Source of the DNA: Halomonas litopenaei
GTDB lineage: Bacteria; Pseudomonadota; Gammaproteobacteria; Pseudomonadales; Halomonadaceae
DNA: 64,000 nt
Assembly (NCBI RefSeq): GCF_017303055.1
Contig: NZ_JAEKJT010000011.1
Location: 102,855-166,854 of the forward strand
Direction of reading: 5' to 3'
Shown here in pieces: positions 19,762-28,493 of the stretch (positions are counted from its first letter, which is position 1; each line of letters begins with the position of its first letter). Both the position numbers and the translations under genes were made by a program. The notes beneath the pieces were generated by a model. It searched no databases, was not told where the DNA came from, and saw nothing but the letters and a program-made list of their open reading frames with translations.

Positions 19762-20420
19762 TGACGCTGCTGCTGGTGGAAGACGACAGGTTGCTGGCTG
19801 AGACATTGGTCGATGCACTGGGCATCGGCGGCCAAGACGTCCACCACCTGGACAACGGTGATACGGCCTACGCCCTGCTGAAACGACAGCACGACTACGA
19901 ATTGATCCTGCTTGACCTCAATCTTCCCGGGCGCGGGGGACTCGACGTACTCGAAGCCCTGAGAGCACATGATACCGTCACGCCTGTGCTGATACTCACG
20001 GCTCGCGGGGCCGTCGAAGACCGAGTTCGCGGGCTGGATCTTGGCGCGGACGACTACCTTGCCAAGCCTTTCTCGCTGGAAGAGCTGGAGGCCAGAGTGC
20101 GCGCGCTGCTGCGACGCAGAGCGCCATCTGGGCTGATGACCGTGGGAGAACTCGGTTTTGACAGCCTGGCGCAGCGTTTCACCCTGGGCGACGAGGCGCT
20201 CGCCCTGCCCCCGCGCGAGCAGCGACTGCTGGGCTGTCTGATGCGCCATGCAGGCCAGCCGGTGGACAAGGCGACCCTGGTCCATGAAGCCTTTGGCGAT
20301 GAGGAGCTGGGCGACAACGCCGTCGAGGTGTACGTGCATCGTCTACGCAAGCGACTTCACGGCCACCAGGTGACGCTGCGTACCGTGCGAGGACTGGGCT
20401 ATCTACTGGAAGCCTCATGA
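19761..20420 (+). CDS. tctD: OmpR-family response regulator TctD
   Basis: 219 residues: receiver domain (1-115) with the acidic pair ED(D) at 7-9, phosphoacceptor Asp52 in LILLDLNLPG, Thr in ILTAR and Lys in LAKPF; then an OmpR-type winged helix ending VEVYVHRLRKRLHG and VRGLGYLLE. The resemblance to TctD and its position before a TctE-like kinase, opposite tctCBA, indicate control of tricarboxylate uptake. Translation is coupled at both ends (1-base overlap upstream, 4-base overlap downstream). Confidence 0.9.
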   Translation: MTLLLVEDDRLLAETLVDALGIGGQDVHHLDNGDTAYALLKRQHDYELILLDLNLPGRGGLDVLEALRAHDTVTPVLILTARGAVEDRVRGLDLGADDYLAKPFSLEELEARVRALLRRRAPSGLMTVGELGFDSLAQRFTLGDEALALPPREQRLLGCLMRHAGQPVDKATLVHEAFGDEELGDNAVEVYVHRLRKRLHGHQVTLRTVRGLGYLLEAS

Positions 20421-21829
20421 GAGGCGATTCCCTGCACAGCCGACTGCTGACCTGGCTGCTGTTGCCCATGTTGCTGGTGGGTACCGTGGTGCTCTGGCGC
20501 GCCTGGCTCGATGCGCGCCAGACGGCAGATCGTGCCTTCGACAGACTGCTGGATGCCGCGACCCTCGCCATCGCCGAGCAAGCCCAGTGGCAGGAAGACC
20601 GACTCTGGCTCGACCTACCACCAGCGGCTCTCGAGATGCTGGCCACTCAACATGATGAGCGGGTGTTCTACCGTCTGGTGGACGCCCGCGGTGATCACGT
20701 CACCGGCAACGCTGACCTACCCGGCATCGATCTCAGCGGTCGTCGTGCCAGCGACATGGGCTACGCCAACATCAGCTGGAATGGTATGCCAATGCGTCTG
20801 GGCGTGCGGCGCTCGCGCCTGGAGGATTGGCGCCTGAGAGAACCCTATGAAATCCGGGTCGCCCACACCCTGGAGGGTCGTGACGCACTCAGCCAGGAGC
20901 TCTTCCGCCAAAGTCTGGCCTACCTGCTGGCGGTGGCAGTGCTGTCCGTCGCCGCCCTGATCGTTGCCATACGCCTTGCCCTGGAACCGCTGACCAAGCT
21001 TCGACGCCAGATCAGAAGCCGAGACCCGCGCACGCTGGCCCCCCTGGAGCTTGCGTTGCCACGGGAGCTGGCCGAGTTGAGGGACACGGTCAACGAACTG
21101 CTGGCTCGCATGCGCCGCGTCAAGGCCAATCAGGAGCGGTTCATCGGCGATGCCTCCCACCAACTGCGCACCCCTCTTGCAGGCCTTTCCGCCCGCGCCG
21201 AGCTGGCCTTGCGTCAGACTGATCCGCAGGCCTGGCGGACTGCCTTGAGCGCCATGCATGCCACCAGCCAAGGCGCATCGCGACTCGCCATGCAGCTGCT
21301 GTCGCTGACCCGCCTGGACAACCCTGAGTACCAGCCCCAACTGACGCCCACAGGACTGGTGCAGGTAGCCCGCGAGGCCGTGATGACCCACTGGCAACGC
21401 TGCCAGCGCAGCGGCGTGGACCTGGGCCTTGATGCCCCTGAAGGGGAGGTCACGGTGCTCGCCCTGGACTGGCAGCTAGGCGAGGCGCTGGCCAACCTTA
21501 TCGACAACGCCTGCCGCTATGGCGCTCGCCACGTCACGATCGTCGTTACCGATACACCCCCCACCCTGTCGGTAGTGGACGACGGCCCCGGCATCCCCAG
21601 CGAACGGCGGCTACTGGCGCTGCGCCCATTCCATCGCGGCCAGCAATCCGGCGAAGGCTCAGGCCTTGGCCTGGCGATTGTGGACGGTATTGCCAGGACC
21701 CATGGTGCCAGGCTAACCCTGGCCGATGGCGGCACTGCACCTTCTCCCGGCCTTAGCGTGAGCATGGAATTCCAGGCCACGGTAACGCCCGACGACCCAC
21801 CGGTGACGACAAGGCACTCGCTATCATGA
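20417..21829 (+). CDS. tctE: Sensor histidine kinase TctE
   Basis: 470 residues. Membrane helices at ~10-30 and ~160-185 flank a periplasmic sensor of about 130 residues. The H-box FIGDASHQLRTPLAGL carries the phosphorylated His; the N-box is LIDNACRYG, and the G-boxes are VVDDGPGIP and GSGLGLAIV. It phosphorylates TctD in response to an extracytoplasmic carboxylate, probably through the binding protein encoded next. Start overlaps tctD by 4 bases. Confidence 0.9.
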   Translation: MRGDSLHSRLLTWLLLPMLLVGTVVLWRAWLDARQTADRAFDRLLDAATLAIAEQAQWQEDRLWLDLPPAALEMLATQHDERVFYRLVDARGDHVTGNADLPGIDLSGRRASDMGYANISWNGMPMRLGVRRSRLEDWRLREPYEIRVAHTLEGRDALSQELFRQSLAYLLAVAVLSVAALIVAIRLALEPLTKLRRQIRSRDPRTLAPLELALPRELAELRDTVNELLARMRRVKANQERFIGDASHQLRTPLAGLSARAELALRQTDPQAWRTALSAMHATSQGASRLAMQLLSLTRLDNPEYQPQLTPTGLVQVAREAVMTHWQRCQRSGVDLGLDAPEGEVTVLALDWQLGEALANLIDNACRYGARHVTIVVTDTPPTLSVVDDGPGIPSERRLLALRPFHRGQQSGEGSGLGLAIVDGIARTHGARLTLADGGTAPSPGLSVSMEFQATVTPDDPPVTTRHSLS

Positions 21830-22977
21830 CGCTGTCCCGCTACGCCTCATCCTCCTGGCGCCGTCTGGGCGCCGTGCTGCTGCTTGGCCTCGCGGGGGTC
21901 GTCAGTTCGGCGATGGCGCAGCAGGACGAGACTCCCCAGCAGCCCCTGCCCCCTCACGAGCAGGCGCATTTTGCAGCAAAGACGGATGAAGGCGTGCCCC
22001 TGATCATTCACGCGGCACTCGACATTCCGTACGCCATGCCGCTGCTCGAGGACTTCCACCAGCGTCACCCGCAGTACGACATTACCTACCGCAACTTCTC
22101 CACCCTGGACGTGCATCAGCGTTTTCTCGATGCGCCCGCAGAGGCCGACGTGGTGATTTCCTCCGCGATGCCGTGGCAATACCTGCTGGTCAACGCGGGT
22201 CACGCGCAAAGCATCGAAACCCCCACGACGCGACGCTGGCCCAGCGACGCCAAATGGCGCCACGAACTCTTCGCCTTCACGTTCGAGCCCATCGTCATGG
22301 TTGTCAGTCGGGCCCTTGAAGAGCGCGTTGGCCCAATCAACAGCCATGCCGACCTGCTCAGCCTGCTGGTGGAACAGTCCGACGCCCTGCAAGGGCGAGT
22401 CGTTACCTACAGCCCCGTCAGCGCGGGTGCCGGCTATACCTATGCCATTGAGGAGTCACGCCTGTCACCCCGCTATTGGGATCTGGTAGCGGCACTTGGG
22501 CGTGCCGACACCCAGCTGGTGGACACCACCAGCAGCATGCTGGATGGCCTGGCCGACGGGCGCTTTGACATCGGCTACAACGTGCTCGGCAGCTACGCCA
22601 GAGAAAGCGTCGCCGCTAGCCCGTCGCTGCGCATGGTGATCCCCGACGATTACGCGTTGGTGATCCGGCGACTGGCCTTTGTCCCTCGCCAGGCCCCCCA
22701 CCCCTCAGCGGCACGGCGTTTCATCGATTACCTGTTGGGCAGCCACGGACAACGCGTGATCGCTGAGGCCAACGAGCTGGGGGCGTTGCACCCGGAGCTC
22801 GATGGCCCAGGCACCGCCAATGCATTGCGCCGCGCACAGCCGGAAGGCCTGCGTCCTACGCCGCTCAGCCCCGGCCTGCTGGCCACGCTGGATGACCTCA
22901 AGCGTCGAGCCCTGCTAAGCCGCTGGCAGAGAGAATTCCACGACCAGATCGCCGGCAAGCCAGTCCACGGTCGCTAG
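21826..22977 (+). CDS. Periplasmic solute-binding protein linked to the TctDE sensor
   Basis: 383 residues with an N-terminal signal peptide (LGAVLLLGLAGVVSSAMA then QQ). The rest resembles ferric/phosphonate-type ABC binding proteins: DIPYAMPLLEDFHQRHP, ADVVISSAMPWQYLLVNAG, YSPVSAGAGYTYA and FIDYLLGSHGQRVI. No ABC permease or ATPase is present, and the gene overlaps tctE by 4 bases, so it more likely supplies ligand information to the kinase than drives transport. That is inference. It closes the operon, followed by a strong terminator. Confidence 0.82.
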   Translation: MTLSRYASSSWRRLGAVLLLGLAGVVSSAMAQQDETPQQPLPPHEQAHFAAKTDEGVPLIIHAALDIPYAMPLLEDFHQRHPQYDITYRNFSTLDVHQRFLDAPAEADVVISSAMPWQYLLVNAGHAQSIETPTTRRWPSDAKWRHELFAFTFEPIVMVVSRALEERVGPINSHADLLSLLVEQSDALQGRVVTYSPVSAGAGYTYAIEESRLSPRYWDLVAALGRADTQLVDTTSSMLDGLADGRFDIGYNVLGSYARESVAASPSLRMVIPDDYALVIRRLAFVPRQAPHPSAARRFIDYLLGSHGQRVIAEANELGALHPELDGPGTANALRRAQPEGLRPTPLSPGLLATLDDLKRRALLSRWQREFHDQIAGKPVHGR

Positions 22978-23002
22978 ACTGGCGTCACCAGCACAAACGC
23001 AA

Positions 23003-23044
23003 GAAGGCCCGCCCGTTGAACACATATCCAACAGGCGGGCCTTC
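23003..23044 (+). terminator. Intrinsic terminator of the tctDE operon
   Basis: Arms GAAGGCCCGCC-C-GTTG and CAAC-A-GGCGGGCCTTC (one internal mismatch) around a 10-base loop, followed by TCATTT. It lies 25 bases past the stop of the binding-protein gene. Confidence 0.88.
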
Positions 23045-23137
23045 TCATTTGACGACTTAGCGACTTCAACGACGTGCCGGCGCTTGTGACCCCTGGGAGA
23101 TGCTGTGGCGTTGCTGGCCAAAGCGCCCTGTTACCAC

Positions 23138-23560
23138 TCAGGGAAGGTAGGTCAAAAGGACCGGCGCGGTACCGCGTTTCAACATGCCAAGCTGGCGAGC
23201 TGCCTGCTTGGAGAGATCTATCACACGTCCCTTGACGAAGGGGCCGCGATCATTGATCTCCACTTCCACACTCTGTCCCGTATCCCGTCGAGTCACCAAT
23301 ACCTTGGTACCAAAAGGCAGGCTTCGATGGGCCGCGGTAAGAGCTTGCTGGTCGAAGGTGTCGCCACTGGCCGTGCGACGTCCCTGGAACCGATCACTGT
23401 AGAACGACGCTTGGCCACGCTGGGAGGCGACATCGCCGTCATCCCTGGCCATCGCCGGGTCACTGGTCAGTGACGTTATCGACAGCAGGATAGCGGCCGC
23501 CCAGGCGGCCTGGATCGATCGCGCAAAGCGTCGACGTTTACGCAAATGGGAGAACATCAT
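23138..23560 (-). CDS. RlpA-like septal-ring/cell-wall double-psi beta-barrel protein
   Basis: 140 residues from the ATG at 23560 (GAGG 5 bases upstream). After a basic N-terminus comes a hydrophobic export segment (~residues 17-35, AAWAAAILLSITSL), then a compact RlpA domain: GQASFYSDRFQGRRTASGD, FDQQALTAAHRSLPFGT, VLVTRRDTGQ, VEINDRGPFVKGRVIDLS. The invariant Asp of NDRGPF is present. RlpA proteins cleave denuded glycan strands or act at the septum. This one is short, without the C-terminal SPOR domain of full RlpA. No lipobox cysteine is visible, so it is probably periplasmic rather than a lipoprotein. Confidence 0.88.
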   Translation of the reverse strand: MMFSHLRKRRRFARSIQAAWAAAILLSITSLTSDPAMARDDGDVASQRGQASFYSDRFQGRRTASGDTFDQQALTAAHRSLPFGTKVLVTRRDTGQSVEVEINDRGPFVKGRVIDLSKQAARQLGMLKRGTAPVLLTYLP

Positions 23561-23630
23561 CTTGACCTCAGCTAGCCCGCGATGCGCGGGGTTCGTTGCC
23601 TGGTGCGACATCTCCAGCAAAGGCGCGCGC

Positions 23631-24470
23631 TCAATCCGAGCGTTCCCGGGGCGACGGATGCTTGCCATGCATCCACCCACTACTCCCCGCTTGCGCATTA
23701 TCGAACCAGGCTAATTGTTTGTGCAGCGACACAACGCTACCAACAATAATCAAGGTGGGCGGACGAATAATATCCCGATCATTCAATGTCGGCAAATCAC
23801 CCAGACAGGTCAGATGGACGCGCTGACGTTGGGTAGTGCCCTGCTCTACCAGCGCTACCGGCGTGTCAGACGCCAGTCCTGCTGCCCCAAGCCCATGGCT
23901 GATATGCTCAAGACTGCCCAGTCCCATGTAGAACACCAGCGTCTGCCCGGGGCTGGCGAGGGCCCGCCAATCCAGCTCGCAGCCGCCCTCCTTGAGATGT
24001 CCGGTGATAAACCGCACCGACTGAGCATGGTCACGATGGGTCAGCGGGATGCCTGCGTAGGCGCTGCATCCGGAGGCCGCCGTGATGCCGGGCACCACTT
24101 CCACCGTCACCCCAGCCTCCACCAGCGTTTCAAGCTCCTCACCGCCTCGCCCGAAGATAAAGGGATCGCCCCCCTTCAGCCTGACCACGCGCTTGCCCTC
24201 GCGGGCCCACTTGACCAGCGCCAGATTGATGTCTTCCTGGGGCAGACTGTGATCCGAGCGCGCTTTGCCGACGTAGTAGCGCTCAGCCGTCTCCGGCACC
24301 AGCTCGAGGATCTCCGGACTCACCAGACGATCATGCAAGACGACCTCGGCCTCGCCGATCCGCCGCCATGCTCGCAGCGTCAACAATTCAGGATCGCCGG
24401 GCCCAGCCCCTACCAGACTGACGCTGCCTGCCGGGAACGGGCTTCGATTCGGCAAGGGATTGTGACTCAT
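23631..24470 (-). CDS. cobA: Uroporphyrinogen-III C-methyltransferase (SUMT)
   Basis: 279 residues; makes precorrin-2 from uroporphyrinogen III with two S-adenosylmethionines, the branch step to siroheme and cobalamin. Visible: VSLVGAGPGDPELLTLRA (N-terminal SAM site), VVLHDRLVSPEIL, VRLKGGDPFIFGRGGEE (family signature), PGITAASGCSAYAGIPLTHRD and VFYMGLGSLEHI. It is the stand-alone form without the CysG dehydrogenase/ferrochelatase part. The start MSHNPLPNRS at 24470 has GGAG about 9 bases upstream; an earlier in-frame start at 24518 is less likely. Siroheme is needed by sulfite and assimilatory nitrite reductases. Confidence 0.94.
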   Translation of the reverse strand: MSHNPLPNRSPFPAGSVSLVGAGPGDPELLTLRAWRRIGEAEVVLHDRLVSPEILELVPETAERYYVGKARSDHSLPQEDINLALVKWAREGKRVVRLKGGDPFIFGRGGEELETLVEAGVTVEVVPGITAASGCSAYAGIPLTHRDHAQSVRFITGHLKEGGCELDWRALASPGQTLVFYMGLGSLEHISHGLGAAGLASDTPVALVEQGTTQRQRVHLTCLGDLPTLNDRDIIRPPTLIIVGSVVSLHKQLAWFDNAQAGSSGWMHGKHPSPRERSD

Positions 24471-24577
24471 GGGATGCGACTCCAACGTCAGAACATACGG
24501 ACGGCGACAAGGCGCCATTATGCCATAATGGAATCAATCATCCAGTTCTTATTCCCTTACTCCCTTTAAAACGAAAG

Positions 24578-24606
24578 ACGCCGCGACGACTGACACGTCA
24601 CGGCGT
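24578..24606 (-). terminator. Intrinsic terminator of the NSS transporter gene
   Basis: ACGCCG-C-GACG and CGTC-A-CGGCGT (one mismatch) around a 7-base loop. On the minus strand it is followed by CTTTCGTTTTAAA. It lies about 45 bases past the transporter stop. Confidence 0.82.
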
Positions 24607-24649
24607 GTTGTGCTCATGCCGCAAATGGCTGCGACGTGTGAGCGTTGAT

Positions 24650-26116
24650 CTAGTCGCTGGTCTGCAAGCTGCGACGCAGCCTCGGGCTTACCAGTTCACC
24701 GGCCAGGGTCAGGACCAGCAGAATCAGTACCAGCCACAGCCAGTGGGCACCGAAGTCCACGGCCACCAGACCCAGCGCATCCACAAAGATCACCAGGATG
24801 GCCAGCGGGCTCACGTAACGCACCATGAACAGCCACAGCGCGTAGATGCCGGCCGGCAGATTCAACTCGTCCTTCACCGCCTGACTCTTGAGTACGAAGC
24901 CAGCCAGCAGCGCCATGCCAAGACCACCCAGCGGCATCATCAGTCGCGATGTCAGGTAGTCAAGCCAGTCAAAGAAGTGCTTGCCTGCCAGCGTCCAGTC
25001 GGCGCCAACGTTGAAAGAGAGCATCGCCAAGGTACTGATCACCCATAGCACAATGCCGGTCCCCCAGGCGGCAGCCTTACGGCTGACCCCCTTGTTATCG
25101 GCAAGCCATGACACGGTTGCCTCGACCATGGAGATGGACGATGTCAGGGCGGCCATGGACAGCATGATGAAGAACAGGATGCCGAAGAGCGTGCCGAGTG
25201 GCATCGCCTGAAAGGCCAGCGGCAGGCTCATGAAGATCAGCCCCGGACCGCTGTTGGGCTCCATGCCATTGGCGAAGATGACGGGAAAGATCGCCAGGCC
25301 AGCCATCAACGCCACCAGCGTGTCGGCAATCGCCACCGTCAGGGTGGTGCGGCCGATGGAGGCGCGACGCGGCAGGTAGCTGCCATAGGTCAGAATGGCA
25401 CCGGAGGCCAGGGACAGGGTGAAAAAGGCATGGCCCATGGCCGCCAGCATGCCCTCGCTGGACAGACTGGAGGCATTGAAGGCAAACAGGAAATTGACGG
25501 CCTGACCGAAACCTCCGGAGAACATGCCGTAAATGATCATGACCAGCAGCATGACCACCATCCCCGGCATCATCCAACCCACGCTTCTTTCGATGCCTTG
25601 CTGAACGCCCTTGCCCACAATCACCATCGTGGCGACCGTCACCAACGTACTCCAGGCGCCAAGAGTGAAAGGATTGGCGTTATTGGCACCAAAAATCGCC
25701 GCCATATCGTCGACGCTGGACCCGGCCAGGCCACCGGAGACCATCTTCCACAAATAGGCAAAGGACCAGCCCGCGACGACCACATAAAACGACAGGATCA
25801 TGAAGCCACAGAGCATCGCCATCCAGCCCAGCAACGACCAGCCAGAGCTACGGCCCGACTCGGTGACAACGCGCCGAATGGCATCGATGGGACTACCTCG
25901 ACCACGACGTCCGAGCGCAATCTCGGTCATCATGATGGGCACGCCGACGCACAAGATGCAGGCCAGGTAGACCAGTACAAAGGCCCCTCCGCCATACTCT
26001 CCGGTCATGTAGGGGAACTTCCAGATATTGCCCAGACCGACGGCAGAGCCGGTAGCGGCCAGAACGAAGCCCCAGCGGCCAAGCCACTGAGTACGAGAGG
26101 GTTCGTTGGTTGTCAT
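24650..26116 (-). CDS. Sodium-dependent neurotransmitter-symporter-family (NSS) transporter
   Basis: 488 residues, about twelve membrane segments. The first helix carries GFVLAATGSAVGLGNIWKFP, the NSS Na+/substrate signature, followed by YMTGEYGGGAFVLVY. Bacterial NSS proteins (TnaT, LeuT, MhsT types) import amino acids with Na+, which suits a halophile. The specific amino acid cannot be assigned. Single-gene unit with its own terminator; about 215 bases separate it from hpd on the same strand. Confidence 0.93.
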   Translation of the reverse strand: MTTNEPSRTQWLGRWGFVLAATGSAVGLGNIWKFPYMTGEYGGGAFVLVYLACILCVGVPIMMTEIALGRRGRGSPIDAIRRVVTESGRSSGWSLLGWMAMLCGFMILSFYVVVAGWSFAYLWKMVSGGLAGSSVDDMAAIFGANNANPFTLGAWSTLVTVATMVIVGKGVQQGIERSVGWMMPGMVVMLLVMIIYGMFSGGFGQAVNFLFAFNASSLSSEGMLAAMGHAFFTLSLASGAILTYGSYLPRRASIGRTTLTVAIADTLVALMAGLAIFPVIFANGMEPNSGPGLIFMSLPLAFQAMPLGTLFGILFFIMLSMAALTSSISMVEATVSWLADNKGVSRKAAAWGTGIVLWVISTLAMLSFNVGADWTLAGKHFFDWLDYLTSRLMMPLGGLGMALLAGFVLKSQAVKDELNLPAGIYALWLFMVRYVSPLAILVIFVDALGLVAVDFGAHWLWLVLILLVLTLAGELVSPRLRRSLQTSD

Positions 26117-26331
26117 GAATCACCAGAGATCGCTTGCGCACTATTGTTTGCCCACCATGGCGGTGGCGTCCTCCACATCAGCCTGTGGCCGAATCAGGGT
26201 GGAGGCCAGCGCGCCATTGTGACGGATTTTGTCGCGCTTGGGCAGGCCCGTCATCGTCGCGACTGGCTGCCAACGCAGTGTATCCCGGTTGACGCCACAC
26301 CAGCCTCGACGATAACGCTCCTGCCTTGTGC

Positions 26332-27420
26332 TCAATCGGCGTCGAGCACACCTCGGCGGATCTGGTCTTCCTCGATGGATTCAAACAGCGCCTTGAAGTT
26401 GCCCTCACCGAAGCCGTCGTTGCCCTTGCGCTGAATGATCTCGAAGAAAATCGGGCCAATCACTGTCTCGGTGAATATCTGCAACAGCACGCCCTGATCA
26501 GGCCCGCCATCGATCAACAGGCTCAGTTCGCGCAGGTCCTCTACCTGCTCTTCGTGATTGGGCACGCGCACATCGACCTTTTCGTAGTAAGTATCCGGCG
26601 TGGAGAGGAAGCGAATACCGTTGGCCCTGAGGGCTCGCACCGTGGCGTAGATATCGTCTGTCGCCATCGCCAGGTGTTGAATGCCCTCACCCTTGTACTC
26701 GCGAATGAACTCGGCGATCTGTGAGTTATCGTCGGCTGATTCATTGATCGGAATGTGCATCTTGCCGCAGGGCGCTGTCATGGCCCGGGAATGCAATCCG
26801 GTCTTCTTGCCCTCGATATCGAAGTATCGATTCTCCCGAAAGTTGGCGATCCGGGTATAGAAATCTGCCCACGGATCCATCTGCCCCCGCTCCACATTGT
26901 GCGTCAGATGGTCGAGGTAGCGCAGACCAACGCTATTGTCGTTGGCTGAGCGCCCCTCGATGGCGTCGAAGTCAATGTCGTAGATGGTCCTGTTGTGCTC
27001 ATCGGTTCGCTCGTCGACAAAGTAGAGCAGCGAACCTCCGATTCCCTCCACGGCAGGAATACCCACTTCCCCTGGCCCCACCGGGACATCAACGGGACGC
27101 GCGCCTTGTTCCACCGCATAATCCAGCGCCTGTCGTGCATCAGCGACCTTCCATGCCATGGCGCAGGCACCGGGCCCATGCTGCTGGGCGAAGCGCGCCG
27201 CGTGGCTGTCAGGTTCCGCGTTCAGTACAAAATTGACGCCCGCTTGCTGGAACAGACTGACGCCTTTGCTGCGGTGGCGCCGGGTCTCCGTGAACCCCAT
27301 CGCCACGAACAGCTCACGCAGGGCCGCAATTCCTTCCGCGTCGGGAGCACTGTACTCAACGAACTCGAAACCATGGGTGCCGATAGGATTATGTATGTCG
27401 ATGGGAGCTACTGCGGTCAT
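26332..27420 (-). CDS. hpd: 4-hydroxyphenylpyruvate dioxygenase
   Basis: 362 residues from the ATG at 27420 (GGAGG 6 bases upstream). It converts 4-hydroxyphenylpyruvate to homogentisate in tyrosine catabolism, using Fe(II) and O2. Iron ligands are placed in LDHLTHNVERGQMDPWADFY (His), GEGIQHLAMATDDI (His) and FFEIIQRKGNDGFGEGNF (Glu), the last being the family signature. It follows functionally from phhABC further right, which produce tyrosine and 4-hydroxyphenylpyruvate. No homogentisate dioxygenase is in the window, and I found no good TyrR box in front of this gene. Confidence 0.95.
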   Translation of the reverse strand: MTAVAPIDIHNPIGTHGFEFVEYSAPDAEGIAALRELFVAMGFTETRRHRSKGVSLFQQAGVNFVLNAEPDSHAARFAQQHGPGACAMAWKVADARQALDYAVEQGARPVDVPVGPGEVGIPAVEGIGGSLLYFVDERTDEHNRTIYDIDFDAIEGRSANDNSVGLRYLDHLTHNVERGQMDPWADFYTRIANFRENRYFDIEGKKTGLHSRAMTAPCGKMHIPINESADDNSQIAEFIREYKGEGIQHLAMATDDIYATVRALRANGIRFLSTPDTYYEKVDVRVPNHEEQVEDLRELSLLIDGGPDQGVLLQIFTETVIGPIFFEIIQRKGNDGFGEGNFKALFESIEEDQIRRGVLDAD

Positions 27421-27661
27421 GTGTGCCTCCGATAGTGTCATGGTGGTGTCCGTAAGAGCCGAACCCATGCATCTATCCTAGGCGCCCCCTCCTTCGAGCC
27501 ACATGCCTCCGAGCGGCGGGCTGCCAGCTGTGTGGCTGCCCAGGCTACCCTGAAGAGCCGCGAGGTGTAGCGCTGGCCTGACAGCCCTCGACCTTGCACA
27601 GGCCCTGCGTAACGCTAGCGTGACAGGCCGTCATGAAACGCTGACAGTTGACGACCTGGTA

Positions 27662-28267
27662 CTAGGCGGGATCCAAGATGAGGATCTGCCACGCCACCAA
27701 CAGCATCACCGCCGCGATAGCGCCATCGACCCACTGCCAGGCGCTTGGACTGGTCAACCGAGGCGCCAGCGCGCGGGCCAGTGCTACCAATCCGAAAAAC
27801 CAGGTGAACGATGCCATGGTCGCCCCCATGTAGAAGCCCAACGGGCTGTCCTGCAGTGAGCCGATGGCTCCCAGCATCACCAGGGTGTCGAGATACACCT
27901 GGGGATTCAGCAGCGTCACTGCCAAGGTGGCCACAATCACACTGCCTAACGTGGTGCTGGCGTCCCTGCTGGCTTCCAGCCCTCGCGGATGCATGACGCG
28001 CTTGAAGGCCAGCCACGCCTGCCAGACCAGGAACCCTGCACCTCCAATACGCGCCAGCCACATCGCTCCCTCGCTTTGGGCAATCAGTGCGCCGAGCCCG
28101 AGAACCCCCAGACCGATCAATAGCGCATCGCACAGGGCGCAGATGCCGGCAACCCACCAGATGTGCTGGCGCCGAAGCCCCTTGGCCAGGACAAAGGCGT
28201 TCTGCGCGCCAATCGCGATGATCAAGCCTGCGCCAGTTACCACGCCTTGCAACACTGACAACCACAT
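27662..28267 (-). CDS. argO: LysE/ArgO-family basic amino-acid exporter
   Basis: 201 residues, five to six membrane segments. GLIIAIGAQNAFVLAKGLRR is the LysE-family motif, with ICALCDALLIGLGVLGLG and VTLLNPQVYLDTLVMLG after it. It exports arginine or lysine when they accumulate. AGGAG lies 9 bases before the ATG at 28267; upstream in-frame starts would overlap the promoter. It is divergent from argP, the usual arrangement of exporter and activator. Confidence 0.9.
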   Translation of the reverse strand: MWLSVLQGVVTGAGLIIAIGAQNAFVLAKGLRRQHIWWVAGICALCDALLIGLGVLGLGALIAQSEGAMWLARIGGAGFLVWQAWLAFKRVMHPRGLEASRDASTTLGSVIVATLAVTLLNPQVYLDTLVMLGAIGSLQDSPLGFYMGATMASFTWFFGLVALARALAPRLTSPSAWQWVDGAIAAVMLLVAWQILILDPA

Positions 28268-28448
28268 GCCGAAAACTCCTTTATCAAGGGCAACACCGCT
28301 GATCTCATCTCTCGCCACGTCAAGCAAGGCGGGGCGCGACAAGGCCGGCATGCCGGGCAACGAAAGCCATACAGGTCCGGGTGCAAGCCACCCAGGTAGA
28401 CAAGAGTAAGGAGCGCGCTAGAATTAGAGAAACAACTTATCCGACTGC

Positions 28449-28469
28449 CTCATTAGAAATTCTAATGAG
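28449..28469. promoter_or_regulatory. ArgP-type operator in the argO-argP gap
   Basis: CTCATTAGAA-A-TTCTAATGAG: a perfect inverted repeat with 10-bp arms and a single central base, 25 bases before argP. It contains the LysR-type T-N11-A pattern. Autoregulation of argP is the simplest reading. Confidence 0.55.
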
Positions 28470-28493
28470 ACAGCGTCACTTCCAGGGCGACCC

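Noticed and set aside
27421..27480. TyrR box in front of hpd (TGTCATGGTGG...)
   Set aside because: Only the left half resembles the consensus; no matching right half.
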